This document shows, one piece after another, positions 28,794 to 38,141 of a DNA stretch of 64,000 bases. The first letter of the stretch is position 1. Each line of letters begins with the position of its first letter. This DNA comes from Corynebacterium sp. p3-SID1145 (GTDB lineage Bacteria > Actinomycetota > Actinomycetes > Mycobacteriales > Mycobacteriaceae). The stretch spans positions 91,587 through 155,586 of the forward strand of contig JALXXC010000007.1 in NCBI GenBank assembly GCA_025144245.1. The letters are read 5' to 3'. Position numbers and translations under genes: made by a program. Below the pieces are notes generated by a model, which saw only the letters and a program-made list of their open reading frames with translations, did not search any database and was not told the origin of the DNA.

Positions 28794-29312
28794 ATGACCA
28801 TTCGCCGCCTCACCGCCGCATTCTTCGCACTCACCCTGCCGCTGGCTGCCGCCGCCTGCGGTACCGACGATGAAAACCTCGCGGAACCGGACCTGACCTC
28901 CGCGCCGGAGACCTCTTCCACCGCGGAAGGAAGCGAGAAGGAGACGTCCAGCGAGCGCCCATCAACCACCGTGTCCACGGTCTACGAGTCCGCCGACGAT
29001 GACGCGGACGACGCTGAAGACGAGAAGAAGAAGGAAGAAGAGCAGGGCTCCGAGAAGGGCCCGTGCCACTGGACACCCATGGAGGAGGGCACGCCGGGCG
29101 AAGAAGTCTCGGTCTACTGCGACGGCCGCTTCGCAAAGGTGGGTTCGTACGCCACTGATGCCACCAGCTACATGCGGTGGGACGGCAAGGAGTGGGTCGG
29201 CATCGAGTCCGCCGGCACCAGCTACACCGGCTTCAAGTGCTACGACGAGGCGCAGATCGACGGACTCGGTGTCCCGGCCGAACTCAAAGAACAGATGATC
29301 CTCTGCGACTAG
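28794..29312 (+). CDS. Putative lipoprotein of unknown function (paralogue 2)
   Basis: Lipoprotein, 172 aa, signal MTIRRLTAAFFALTLPLAAAAC with the acylated Cys near 22. A long disordered linker follows, with an acidic Asp run and then a Lys/Glu run (about 62-92), and a C-terminal domain with three cysteines and several Trp/Tyr residues (GPCHWTP, VYCDGRF, YMRWDGKEWVG, FKCYDE). AAAGGA lies before the ATG at 28794; the longer frame would hide the signal peptide. Shares the start and the AEP-LT-ETSS linker pattern with the previous gene. Function unknown. Confidence 0.72.
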   Translation: MTIRRLTAAFFALTLPLAAAACGTDDENLAEPDLTSAPETSSTAEGSEKETSSERPSTTVSTVYESADDDADDAEDEKKKEEEQGSEKGPCHWTPMEEGTPGEEVSVYCDGRFAKVGSYATDATSYMRWDGKEWVGIESAGTSYTGFKCYDEAQIDGLGVPAELKEQMILCD

Positions 29313-29333
29313 CCGGGGCCCGCAACACCGAAA

Positions 29334-29363
29334 CCCGCCGCTCCACTCGTGGGAAGCGGCGGG
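29334..29363. terminator. Bidirectional terminator between the lipoprotein gene and clpP2
   Basis: Nine-base-pair stem CCCGCCGCT/AGCGGCGGG (29334-29342 with 29355-29363), with a pyrimidine-rich CTTCTT on the plus side and TTTCGGTGTT on the minus side. It serves the convergent genes. Confidence 0.75.
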
Positions 29364-29381
29364 CTTCTTGCGTCGATAAGC

Positions 29382-30002
29382 TTATGCGTTGAGCTTGCGG
29401 TAGTCGAAGACCTGGTCGATGATGCCGTACTCGACAGCCTCTTCGGCGGTGAGGATCTTGTCGCGGTCCGTGTCGATGCGGACCTGCTCCGACGTGCGGC
29501 CCGAATGACGGGCAAGCGTGTCCTCCATGAGGCGACGCATACGCTCAATCTCCTGCGCCTGGATCTCCAAGTCGGACACCTGTCCGCGCGCACCCTCAGT
29601 GGCCGGCTGGTGGATGAGCACACGGGAATTCGGCAACGCGGCGCGCTTGCCCGGCGCACCGGCCGCGAGAATCACGGCGGCGGCGGACGCGGCCTGGCCC
29701 AGGCACACCGTCTGGACATCCGGGCGGACGTACTGCATCGTGTCGTAGATCGCCATCAGCGACGTGAACGAGCCGCCCGGGGAATTGATGTACATCGTGA
29801 TGTCGCGGTCCGGGTCCTGCGACTCCAGAACGAGAAGCTGCGCCATGATGTCGTTCGCGGACGTGTCGTCGACCTGGGTGCCCAGGAAGATGATGCGCTC
29901 CTCGAACAGCTTCGAGTACGGGTTCGTCTCCTTCGTGCCGAACGAGGACTGCTCGATGAAGCTCGGCAGGACGTAACGGGAGTTGGGCATCTGGAAAGAC
30001 AT
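29382..30002 (-). CDS. clpP2: ATP-dependent Clp protease proteolytic subunit ClpP2
   Basis: Serine protease subunit, 206 aa. The catalytic serine lies in GQAASAAAVILAAG, the histidine in SRVLIHQPA and the aspartate in DRDKILTAEEA. GAGGAGA precedes the ATG. It lies 33 bases after clpP1; in actinobacteria the two form a mixed ClpP1P2 tetradecamer that is essential and works with ClpX and ClpC. Confidence 0.96.
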   Translation of the reverse strand: MSFQMPNSRYVLPSFIEQSSFGTKETNPYSKLFEERIIFLGTQVDDTSANDIMAQLLVLESQDPDRDITMYINSPGGSFTSLMAIYDTMQYVRPDVQTVCLGQAASAAAVILAAGAPGKRAALPNSRVLIHQPATEGARGQVSDLEIQAQEIERMRRLMEDTLARHSGRTSEQVRIDTDRDKILTAEEAVEYGIIDQVFDYRKLNA

Positions 30003-30035
30003 AGTGATTTTCTCCTCTGTGTGTAGCTCTGCCGG

Positions 30036-30617
30036 TTAGTTGCTGATCGTGCCCTGGGCGCTGGAGATCACGTGGTCCACGAGACCGTATTCCTTCGCCT
30101 CCTGGGCGTTGAACCAACGGTCGCGGTCCGAGTCCTTCGTGATCTGCTCGAAGGTCTGGCCGGTGTGCTCCGCGATGAGCTCCGCCATCTCGCGCTTCGT
30201 CTGGGCGAACTGCTCAGCCTGGATGGCGATGTCCGCGGCGGTGCCGCCGACACCTGCGGACGGCTGGTGCATCATGATGCGCGCGTGCGGCAGCGCGAAA
30301 CGCTTACCCTTCGTGCCGCCGGACAGCAGGAACTGGCCCATCGACGCCGCCAGGCCCATGCCGTAGGTGGCGATGTCGCACGGGGAGTACTTCATCGTGT
30401 CGTAAATAGCCATACCGGCCGTCACCGAGCCGCCCGGCGAGTTGATGTACAGCGAGATGTCGCGGTTCGGGTCCTCCGCGGACAGCAGCAGGATCTGCGC
30501 GCACAGTTTGTTGGCGATCTCGTCGTTCACCTCCTGCCCTAGGAAGATGATGCGCTCGCGCAGGAGGCGCTCGTACACCGAGTCACCCAAGTTCATGCCG
30601 GTTGCCGGAGAAGTCAT
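30036..30617 (-). CDS. clpP1: ATP-dependent Clp protease proteolytic subunit ClpP1
   Basis: Serine protease subunit, 193 aa. The catalytic serine lies in [14 protein letters not shown], the histidine in [11 protein letters not shown] and the aspartate in [20 protein letters not shown] precedes the ATG. First gene of clpP1-clpP2; a ClgR-type operator lies about 85 bases upstream of the start, consistent with the stress-activated control known for this operon in corynebacteria. Confidence 0.96.
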   Translation of the reverse strand: MTSPATGMNLGDSVYERLLRERIIFLGQEVNDEIANKLCAQILLLSAEDPNRDISLYINSPGGSVTAGMAIYDTMKYSPCDIATYGMGLAASMGQFLLSGGTKGKRFALPHARIMMHQPSAGVGGTAADIAIQAEQFAQTKREMAELIAEHTGQTFEQITKDSDRDRWFNAQEAKEYGLVDHVISSAQGTISN

Positions 30618-30656
30618 CGATGTGCTCCTTTAATCAATATCAATCGTTTCTCGCCT

Positions 30657-30662
30657 ACGATA
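30657..30662 (-). promoter_or_regulatory. Putative -10 of clpP1-clpP2
   Basis: TATCGT on the minus strand fits TANNNT, about 40 bases before the clpP1 ATG; the ClgR-like site would then lie about 50-65 bases upstream of the transcription start, an activator position. Confidence 0.5.
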
Positions 30663-30701
30663 ACGCCCCACCCTAGTTGCGGATTCCGCGGGCGGGGCTG
30701 T

Positions 30702-30717
30702 GTTCGCTGACAGCGTA
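30702..30717. promoter_or_regulatory. Candidate ClgR operator before clpP1
   Basis: GTTCGCTGACAGCGTA keeps the ClgR core (GTTCGC-N5-GCG with near-symmetric flanks) known from actinobacterial clp promoters. Placement upstream of clpP1 is as expected for a ClgR target. Confidence 0.65.
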
Positions 30718-30816
30718 GAGGTGCCGGCGCCGCGGGTCCGCGCCGGAATGCAAGGATGCCGGGATGCCGCGGAAGAGGCTGGGCCGGGATCGCCGCGCAG
30801 AACTCCCCCACAAAGT

Positions 30817-30911
30817 CCAAATACCTATTCCTCGATGCCTATTGTCAAGGTCGGCTCACTCGGCAGGAGCACGATCACCCAGTGAATAGGTATCGCGGAA
30901 TAGGTATTTGG
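30817..30911. repeat. Long inverted repeat downstream of tig
   Basis: Arms 30817-30843 and 30885-30911 match at 25 of 27 positions and flank a 41-base loop. The right arm and the base before it hold the exact word GAATAGGTAT twice (30884-30893 and 30898-30907); the left arm has two related copies. It starts 26 bases past the tig stop, so it may terminate tig transcription, but there is no U run. The rest of the 319-base gap (30618-30936) holds the clpP1 promoter and the ClgR-like site. Confidence 0.85.
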
Positions 30912-30936
30912 GGTGCGACGGGGTCAGCCCCGGGGC

Positions 30937-32349
30937 CTACTTGTCGGCTTCGTCGGCCTTCTGCTCCGTCTCAGCCTGTTCAGCGACTTCCTTGTCGGCG
31001 GCCTCCGCCTCAGCGATCTCTTCGTCGTCGATCTCGCCGAAGTAGTCGTCCGGGTCGATGGTGTTGCCCTCGTCGTCCTTGACGGAGGTGCGGGAGATCG
31101 CGGCGGCCAGAGCCTTGCCACGACGGACGTCAGCGAAAAGGTTGGCGACCTGGCCGGACTGCTGCAGCTGCATGATGAACTGGTTCGGGTCCATGCCGTA
31201 GGACTGCGCGGTGAACAGGATGTGGTCGGTCAGCTCCTGCTGGGAGACTTCCGGCTCTTCCTGGTCGGCGACTGCGTCGAGGAACAGCTGGGTGCGGACG
31301 GACTCTTCCGCCTGCTCGCGGGACTCCTTGTCGAACTCCTCGCGGGTCGTGCCCTGCGCCTCGAGCATCTGGGCGAAAGCGGCCTCGTCGTGAGCCATCT
31401 GGCCGAGGATCTGGTGCAGCTGGTTGTGGACCTGCTCGTCGACGACTGCGGCGGGCAGCTCGAACTCGGTCTGCTCGAGAGCGGCCTTCAGCACCTCGTC
31501 GCGGATGTCGGCGGCCTGCTGCGCCTTCTTGTTCTCCTCGAGCTGGGAGCGGGTGGACTCGCGCAGCTCCTCGACGGTGTCGAACTCGGATGCCATCTGG
31601 ACGAACTCCTCGTCCAGCTCCGGCAGCTTGCGCTCCTTGGTCTGCACGACGGTGGCCTTGATGGTGGCCTCTTCACCCTTGTGCTCGCCAAACTGAATCT
31701 CGGAGGTGAACTCGGCTTCCTCGCCGGTCTTCAGGCCCTTGATGGCCTTGTCCAGACCCTCGATGAGGTCGTCGCGGCCGATCTCGTAGGAGATGCCCTC
31801 GGTGGAGGCTTCCTCGATCTTCTCGCCGTCGATGGATGCCTCGATGTCGATGACAGCGAAGTCGCCCTTCTTCATCTTGCGGCGGGTGTCCTTCAGCTCG
31901 CCGAAACGGGCGCGGAGGTTGTCTAGCTCCTCGTCGACAGCCTCGTCGTCGATCTTCAGGGCCGGGACCTCGACGGAGATCTTGGAGAAGTCCGGAACCG
32001 TGATCTCCGGGCGGACGTCCACCTCAGCGGTGAACTCGACAACGTCGTTGTCCTCGATCTTGGTGATGTCGATCTCCGGCTGGCCGATGACCTTCAGGTC
32101 GTTCTCCGTCACAGCGGCCTCGTAGCGGGTCGGAAGCATGTCGTTGACGACCTGCTCGAGGATGGGGCCGCGGCCGAAGCGGGCATCGATAAGCTGGCGG
32201 GGTGCCTTGCCGCGACGGAAACCCGGGATGTTGACCTGCTGGGCGATGGCCTTATACGCCTGGTCGATTTCCGGGCCGAGCTCGTCGAACGGAACGGTCA
32301 CGGTCAGCTTCGCGCGAGTGTCGCTGAGCTTGTCCACGGAAGTCTTCAC
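30937..32349 (-). CDS. tig: Trigger factor
   Basis: Ribosome-associated chaperone with prolyl isomerase activity. The 470 aa protein has the N-terminal ribosome-binding domain with the signature [14 protein letters not shown] (near 45), an FKBP-type PPIase domain (about 150-245), and a C-terminal chaperone domain, ending in a Glu/Ala/Lys-rich acidic tail (about 430-470) longer than in E. coli. Upstream lies tRNA-Pro on the same strand. Together with clpP1-clpP2 it recreates the common tig-clpP order, interrupted by the long hairpin. Confidence 0.96.
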   Translation of the reverse strand: MKTSVDKLSDTRAKLTVTVPFDELGPEIDQAYKAIAQQVNIPGFRRGKAPRQLIDARFGRGPILEQVVNDMLPTRYEAAVTENDLKVIGQPEIDITKIEDNDVVEFTAEVDVRPEITVPDFSKISVEVPALKIDDEAVDEELDNLRARFGELKDTRRKMKKGDFAVIDIEASIDGEKIEEASTEGISYEIGRDDLIEGLDKAIKGLKTGEEAEFTSEIQFGEHKGEEATIKATVVQTKERKLPELDEEFVQMASEFDTVEELRESTRSQLEENKKAQQAADIRDEVLKAALEQTEFELPAAVVDEQVHNQLHQILGQMAHDEAAFAQMLEAQGTTREEFDKESREQAEESVRTQLFLDAVADQEEPEVSQQELTDHILFTAQSYGMDPNQFIMQLQQSGQVANLFADVRRGKALAAAISRTSVKDDEGNTIDPDDYFGEIDDEEIAEAEAADKEVAEQAETEQKADEADK

Positions 32350-32420
32350 GGAAATTCTCTCCTGGCTAGATCTAGATTGCGGAATCGTTCAAAGTATTTC
32401 GGGGAGACTTCGTCTCCTTG

Positions 32421-32494
32421 TCGGGGCGACAGGATTTGAACCTGCGACCCCCTGCTCCCAAAGCAGGTGCGCTACCAAACTGCGCCACGCCCCG
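32421..32494 (-). tRNA. tRNA-Pro (UGG)
   Basis: 74 bases on the minus strand. The acceptor stem is CGGGGCG/CGCCCCG with discriminator A. The anticodon stem CCTGC/GCAGG encloses TTTGGGA, giving anticodon TGG; the T loop reads GGTTCAAATCC. The 3' CCA is not encoded. It lies upstream of tig. The rest of the 32350-32712 gap shows only the promoter of the next gene. Confidence 0.95.
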
Positions 32495-32677
32495 TTGGTC
32501 GGTGAAAACCGCCGGCTTGGCACCGGGCTGGCTCACGGGAGACGATTCTAGCGTGCTCCGGAAAACCCCCGAATCATAGGGGGCGGGAAGAGGGCCGTGA
32601 GCCTGGACTTCGACGCACGCGAACCTGGCGGGACGGTGGCCGGCACGTCATAACCTCATTGGTGTTGCTTCAAGTCC

Positions 32678-32705
32678 TTGATTCTGCGCGCAGCGCCCAT
32701 ACCGT
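32678..32705 (+). promoter_or_regulatory. Promoter of the META-domain protein gene (leaderless)
   Basis: -35 TTGATT (32678-32683), 16-base spacer, -10 TACCGT (32700-32705), then seven bases to the ATG at 32713. This is one of the better full promoters in the window and implies a leaderless mRNA. Confidence 0.6.
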
Positions 32706-32712
32706 TGAAAAC

Positions 32713-33300
32713 ATGACTTCCAAGACACGCGCAACCGTGAAGAACGTGAAGAAACTGACAGTCGCAACCGCCGCCGTCGCCCTCGCTGGTGGCGCACTCG
32801 GCACCGGCACCGCTGGCGCGCAGGAGCTCTCCTCAGCCTCCGGCATTCAAGGCCGCATCGCCCAGATGAGCTCCGCGATCCACGGCCCCGGGAAGGCTCA
32901 GGACTCCCAGCTGACCGTCGATCTGCCGCAGGGTGCCAATCACCTGGACCCAGTGAAGGCGACGGCCGCGCTCAACACCCCGCTGCAGGCGAAGAACAAC
33001 AAGGACATCACCCTTGAGTTCAAGCCGGCCGGAAACGCCGACGGGACCCTGGCCTACAACGACGGCTGCAACGCCGGCAACGCCACGTACCACTTCGATT
33101 CCGCCGGCAACCTGCGCGTCGGGGACCTCGCCGAGACGCTGGCGCTTTGCGACGACGCCGCAACAGCCGACGCTGATGCACTGAAAACGATCCTTCAGGC
33201 CAACCCGGCGGTCTACCAGCTCGACGAAAACACTGTCGCTCTGGCCAGCCAGGGCAAGGCCATCGAATTCGTCAAGACGGAAGCCCCGAAAGAGAACTAA
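32713..33300 (+). CDS. Secreted META/HslJ-like domain protein
   Basis: Exported protein, 195 aa. A Sec signal peptide with basic start (KTRATVKNVKKLTVATAA) and cleavage near TAGAQE leads to a domain resembling META/HslJ proteins: LEFKPAGNADGTLAYNDGCNAGNATYHF and a paired ALCDDA, giving the two conserved cysteines, then ALKTILQANPAVYQLDENTVAL. Function of the family is poorly known (HslJ relates to heat and novobiocin tolerance). The ATG at 32713 follows a leaderless promoter; the longer frame would mask the signal peptide. Confidence 0.75.
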   Translation: MTSKTRATVKNVKKLTVATAAVALAGGALGTGTAGAQELSSASGIQGRIAQMSSAIHGPGKAQDSQLTVDLPQGANHLDPVKATAALNTPLQAKNNKDITLEFKPAGNADGTLAYNDGCNAGNATYHFDSAGNLRVGDLAETLALCDDAATADADALKTILQANPAVYQLDENTVALASQGKAIEFVKTEAPKEN

Positions 33301-33329
33301 GCCGCGCCTCCGCGCCCCCGTACATCCCC

Positions 33330-33355
33330 GCCCCGGTTTCACCACCGGGGCATTT
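33330..33355 (+). terminator. Terminator after the META-domain gene
   Basis: Eight-base-pair stem GCCCCGGT/ACCGGGGC with a six-base loop, followed by ATTTG. Beyond it the 333-base gap up to 33633 holds tRNA-Gly and the leader of the next gene. Confidence 0.75.
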
Positions 33356-33415
33356 GCTGTGCACGTCCTTTGCATGAAAAAACCGGCTCCGCATGGACAC
33401 GGAAACCGGCTCGAG

Positions 33416-33490
33416 TGGAGGGAATGACGGGAATCGAACCCGCGTCTTCAGCTTGGAAGGCTGAGGTATTAGCCACTATACGACATTCCC
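33416..33490 (-). tRNA. tRNA-Gly (UCC)
   Basis: 75 bases on the minus strand including an encoded CCA (33416-33418). The acceptor stem is GGGAATG/CATTCCC. The anticodon stem TCAGC/GCTGA encloses CTTCCAA, giving anticodon TCC; the T loop is GGTTCGATTCC. Confidence 0.95.
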
Positions 33491-33633
33491 ACGTGCGTAA
33501 ACGTGTGTGAATACGCGCAGACAAGTGTATCCCACAGCACGGTCCACTCCAAAAAGACACCACGGAAGAATCTCGGAAGGAATGTTTGAGGCTCAGCTAC
33601 CGTTGGGGAAAACAGTTACGGAAAGGATCGGAC

Positions 33634-34470
33634 ATGGGACTTCTCAGCTTGCTCGTCATCGCGGCGGTGGTCGGCGGTGCCGTGATCGCGGCGGTGGTCG
33701 GCGGTGCCGTGACGCTCATCGGCCGCACGCAAAACAACAGCCAGCGCGCGCAGGTCGAGGGAGCCAATTTCGAGGACGCGCTTGCCGACGCCCGACGGTG
33801 GGTCGACCGCCTCGGCCACCAAGTGCTCACCATTTCCGGCACCGACACCGCCTCCGAGCAAGCGATGGCCGACGCTTCCGAGCGCTACAACGCCGCCAAT
33901 TCCGCCCTGACCCAGGCGCGGACGGTCCGCCAAGCGCAGCTGGCCCGCGAATCCGCCCTCGAGGGGATGTACTACGTCAACGCTGCCCGCGAGATCCTCG
34001 GTTTGGCGCCCGGCCCGCAACTGCCAGAGCTGGAAGCGCAGCGCCAGGCCGGCCGCGTGAGCGAACCCCGCAGCGCCGAATTCGACGGCGAGACTGTGCA
34101 GGCCTCCCCTTACGCCAGCTCGGCCACGCCGCACTACTACCCCGGCGGCGCTGTAGCCGGCCGCCCCGTCCCGGCCGGCTGGTACTCCACCGCTTGGTGG
34201 GCACCCGCCGCTATGACCGGCATGTGGGCGGCTAGCTCCATGATGTTCTACTCCACAATGTTCGCGGGCATGGCCACCGCAGCCAGCGCGGACAGCTTCG
34301 AGGCCGGCGGGTTCGACGGAACAGGTGCCGACGGAGCTGACGGTGCTGACTCTGGCGACATGGGCGACGCTGGCATGGACGCCGGAGAGATGGGAGGCAC
34401 CGACGACGGCGGCGGCTTCTTCGATGGATTCGGAGACTTCGGCGGCGGCGGCTTCGACTTCGATTTTTAG
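33634..34470 (+). CDS. Membrane-anchored protein with Gly/Asp-rich tail, unknown function
   Basis: Not firmly recognised; it resembles corynebacterial DUF1542-like hypothetical proteins. 278 aa: an N-terminal hydrophobic helix (about 1-30), a charged helical region (about 35-135), a Pro/Tyr/Trp-rich stretch, a Met/Ala/Trp-rich hydrophobic patch (about 190-225) and a Gly/Asp/Phe-rich tail ending in FDFDF. GAAAGGA precedes the ATG at 33634. The first helix contains an exact tandem duplication of 27 bases. The stop overlaps that of the convergent phosphatase gene by four bases. Confidence 0.7.
   Translation: MGLLSLLVIAAVVGGAVIAAVVGGAVTLIGRTQNNSQRAQVEGANFEDALADARRWVDRLGHQVLTISGTDTASEQAMADASERYNAANSALTQARTVRQAQLARESALEGMYYVNAAREILGLAPGPQLPELEAQRQAGRVSEPRSAEFDGETVQASPYASSATPHYYPGGAVAGRPVPAGWYSTAWWAPAAMTGMWAASSMMFYSTMFAGMATAASADSFEAGGFDGTGADGADGADSGDMGDAGMDAGEMGGTDDGGGFFDGFGDFGGGGFDFDF
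33658..33711 (+). repeat. Exact 27-base tandem duplication inside a membrane helix
   Basis: Two identical units (33658-33684 and 33685-33711), each encoding Ile-Ala-Ala-Val-Val-Gly-Gly-Ala-Val. It keeps the frame and lengthens the N-terminal hydrophobic segment by nine residues. Exact identity suggests a recent event. Confidence 0.9.
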
Positions 34471-35966
34471 TAGCCGATCACCAGCGCTCGGGAATCAAGC
34501 GGGCCGAGCATCGTCTCCGGGCTGAGCCCGAAAACAGTCCAGCGGGTACGCGCAGCCCAGCGCAGGGCTTCCTCCGAGGAATTCTGGCGGAAATTCACCG
34601 CCATGCCGTCTGCGAAGAAGCGGATCTGGGTCGCGCCGGTCGGCCAGTTCTTCGCGGCCGGGGTTTCGAGAAAGACAGTATTCTTCGCCGCGTCCGGGCG
34701 GTTCTTCCGACCGCGGTGAGTGTGACCGGTGAGGACGAGCTTGATGTTGTCCTGGGCGGCGATCATGCGCTGCAGCCTCATGATGTCGCGGTCGCGGAGG
34801 ACGAAGGCGGGGCCGGCCGGATTCGACCACGCCGCCTGCCGCGTGGCGGGATGATGCAGCATGACGACGGTCGGTGTCACCCTGTCTTCGTCGAAAATGC
34901 CCTGAATCTGCTCGAATTGCTCCGGAGAGATCATCCCGCCGCTGGTGTCCAGCTTCGTCGAGTCAATCCCGACTACCCGGGCGATCAGACCGCCGTTCGC
35001 GCCGCGTACATCTTCAACCCAAGCGGTTTGGCGCGGCTCGAAGACGGCACCCCACCCGTCGGTGTGGGACTCGTCGTATGCGGGGGCATCGGCGTATTCG
35101 GGGCCGTCGGAAAGCTTGTGCGGGCGGTCGTGGTTACCGCGGGTGCAACGGACTTTCCCGTTGAAGCGGCCGAGCAGCTCCTTCGCGCGCTCAATCTCCC
35201 GCGGACGCGCCTCCGAGGTGACATCACCGTTGACGAACAGGTGGCTGGCCCCGACTTCATGGGCGGTGTCGATCACCGCGTCGAGGGAAACTTCCGGGTA
35301 CGGGCGCTCCCCCGGCAGCGATCGAGCCGGGGGCGGGAAGTTGTTCTTCCAGATGCCGTCGCCGTTCTCCCCGATGTGTGTGTCGTTGGCAACGACGATG
35401 GTCCCCAGCAGCGGCCCGGTGAGCCGTGGAAGCGTGGTGAACAACCGCGTCTCTTCCTGTGCGCGGTTGTGGGTGGCAGCGGCTTCTGTGCCGTGGGATG
35501 TGGCCAGGTAGGCGTATGTCGTGTCCGGCTTGAGCCCCGTTGCGGTGAGCTGGTGGAAGTAACGGTCCGAGGGACTGGAGACAACGGTAGTGTCCGACGG
35601 ATTGTCCACCGGCCATACGCGCAGCTCCCCCGCAGTAGGAAATCCTTGAGGTGCTTTGGCGGTGTCCGTTTGTGCATCCCACGTCAGCCAAGAGATCGTC
35701 ACCGAGTCCTCAGTCACAGTGACCACCTGGACGTCGCCGACGAGAAAGCGCCCGCGCGAGTTGAAGCCGACATTGCCAGCGACGAGACCGGATTCCGAGG
35801 AGCCCACGGCACGACCGCCTGCTGGACCGAAGAGCTGGAGGGCAGACGAGCCCGACGAGCTGAGTCCTGGTCCCGTTTGCGCGAGCGCGTGAACGGGCGC
35901 GACCAGAGTGGCCCCCGCACCGAGGGCGAGAGCTTTGAGAACCGTGCGGCGGGACGTGGAAGACAT
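34467..35966 (-). CDS. Tat-exported metallophosphoesterase (purple-acid-phosphatase-like)
   Basis: Secreted binuclear-metal phosphatase or phosphodiesterase, 499 aa. The start at 35966 gives MSSTSRRTVLKALALGAGATLVAPVHALAQ, a twin-arginine signal with an AxA cleavage site; upstream starts only add an unrelated leader. An N-terminal Fn3-like domain (about 80-190) precedes the metallophosphoesterase core: VVANDTHIGENGDG, LFVNGDVTSEA, TRGNHDRPH, MLHHPAT and LTGHTHRG, covering the metal ligands. The substrate is not evident. The stop overlaps the convergent gene by four bases (TTAG). Confidence 0.88.
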   Translation of the reverse strand: MSSTSRRTVLKALALGAGATLVAPVHALAQTGPGLSSSGSSALQLFGPAGGRAVGSSESGLVAGNVGFNSRGRFLVGDVQVVTVTEDSVTISWLTWDAQTDTAKAPQGFPTAGELRVWPVDNPSDTTVVSSPSDRYFHQLTATGLKPDTTYAYLATSHGTEAAATHNRAQEETRLFTTLPRLTGPLLGTIVVANDTHIGENGDGIWKNNFPPPARSLPGERPYPEVSLDAVIDTAHEVGASHLFVNGDVTSEARPREIERAKELLGRFNGKVRCTRGNHDRPHKLSDGPEYADAPAYDESHTDGWGAVFEPRQTAWVEDVRGANGGLIARVVGIDSTKLDTSGGMISPEQFEQIQGIFDEDRVTPTVVMLHHPATRQAAWSNPAGPAFVLRDRDIMRLQRMIAAQDNIKLVLTGHTHRGRKNRPDAAKNTVFLETPAAKNWPTGATQIRFFADGMAVNFRQNSSEEALRWAARTRWTVFGLSPETMLGPLDSRALVIGY

Positions 35967-36056
35967 ACTGTGAAAAATATTCGAGGGAGCTGACAGGGAA
36001 GTTAATTCCACGTGGCCTTTCAGGGAATCCCCCGCCGGATTCATTCAGCGCACTGA

Positions 36057-37157
<1,101 letters not shown>

Positions 37158-37165
37158 AGGCAGCT

Positions 37166-37948
37166 ATGTCAGGCGAACTCAAGGGCAACATCACGTCGCT
37201 TATCGACGGCGCGGTCGCCCTCGTCCGCATCTCCAACCCCTCCAAGCGGAACGCATTGGAGCCGGATTCCTACTGGGCGATCGGCGATGCCGTCCAGGCG
37301 GCGAACGCCAACCCGGAGGTGCGGTGCATCATCGTCACCGGCGACGAGAAGTCCTTCTGCTCCGGCATGGACATCGAGGCATTCACCGGTGAGAGCACCG
37401 CAGAGGTCGCCGCTCACTCGCTGGGCGGAATCGAGCACATGATCGGCTCGATCACGCGCGCCGACGTCCCGGTCATCGCTGCAGCCGAAGGCGCTGTGGC
37501 TGGTGTGGGCGCGTCGCTCGCGTGCGCGTGCGATCTCATTGTCGCTGCAGAATCGTCGTTCATCACCCTGCCTTTCGGCCGCATCGGGCTCATGCCTGAC
37601 GGCGGCGCCGTGGCCACACTCGCCGCCTCGATCGGCCGCCACCGGACGATGCAGATGGTGCTGCTCCAGGAGCGAATCGCCGCCGCCGATGCTGTCGGGT
37701 TCGGCCTCTTCGCCGAGGTCACACCCACCGGCGGAGCGTTGGAGCGGGCTCAGCAGTGGGCCGAGAGTTTCTCCGGCTCGCCGCGCGGCGCCGTGGCGCA
37801 GACCAAACGGGCCGTGAACCGGGTGGCGCTGACGGAACTGCCCGACAGCTTGATCAACGAGGCGCGGTTCCAAACCGAATTGCTTCACAGCCCCGGCCAC
37901 GCCGAAGGCGTCTCCGCATTTCTTGAGCGCCACGCGCCGAAGTTCTAA
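37166..37948 (+). CDS. Enoyl-CoA hydratase/isomerase family protein
   Basis: Crotonase-fold protein, 260 aa, with oxyanion-hole motifs FCSGMDIEAFTG and GAVAGVGASLACACDLIVA. The two glutamates used by true enoyl-CoA hydratases appear absent: GGGxE is GVGAS here, and the later PE motif reads LPFGRIGLMPDGG. It may therefore be an isomerase, a thioesterase-like or another non-hydrating member. Co-transcribed with the flavin oxidoreductase eight bases upstream, and ended by a strong hairpin. Confidence 0.9.
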   Translation: MSGELKGNITSLIDGAVALVRISNPSKRNALEPDSYWAIGDAVQAANANPEVRCIIVTGDEKSFCSGMDIEAFTGESTAEVAAHSLGGIEHMIGSITRADVPVIAAAEGAVAGVGASLACACDLIVAAESSFITLPFGRIGLMPDGGAVATLAASIGRHRTMQMVLLQERIAAADAVGFGLFAEVTPTGGALERAQQWAESFSGSPRGAVAQTKRAVNRVALTELPDSLINEARFQTELLHSPGHAEGVSAFLERHAPKF

Positions 37949-37970
37949 CTGCCCGGCTCCGCCGAACACC

Positions 37971-38029
37971 AAACGCCCTTCCCCCGCCCGAGCGGTACCC
38001 CCGCGGTCTCGGCGGAGGGAGGGCGTTTT
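37971..38029 (+). terminator. Terminator after the crotonase gene
   Basis: Long stem AAACGCCC-TCC-CCGCC against GGCGG-GG-GGGCGTTTT (37971-37988 with 38011-38028), ending in TTTTC, just ahead of the DtxR-type operator. Confidence 0.8.
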
Positions 38030-38046
38030 CACGTTCCTGAAAGCCG

Positions 38047-38065
38047 TTAGGTAAGGTTAACCTTG
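38047..38065. promoter_or_regulatory. DtxR iron-box before efeU
   Basis: TTAGGTAAGGTTAACCTTG matches the 19-base DtxR/IdeR consensus TTAGGTTAGSCTAACCTAA at most positions. A second weaker half-site TTAGGGTCACCTTG reads on the minus strand at about 38071-38085. A -10-like TAAGCT (38083-38088) follows, so DtxR bound with iron would block transcription. Confidence 0.75.
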
Positions 38066-38141
38066 GCTAGTCAAGGTGACCCTAAGCTATGCAGGTCACC
38101 GCCCCAAGACGAGCCAAATCACGCACGAGAAAGTTCCGGAT

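Noticed and set aside
33376-33412. Repeated ACCGGCTC stretch before tRNA-Gly as a hairpin
   Set aside because: The repeat is direct, not inverted, so it does not form a stem.
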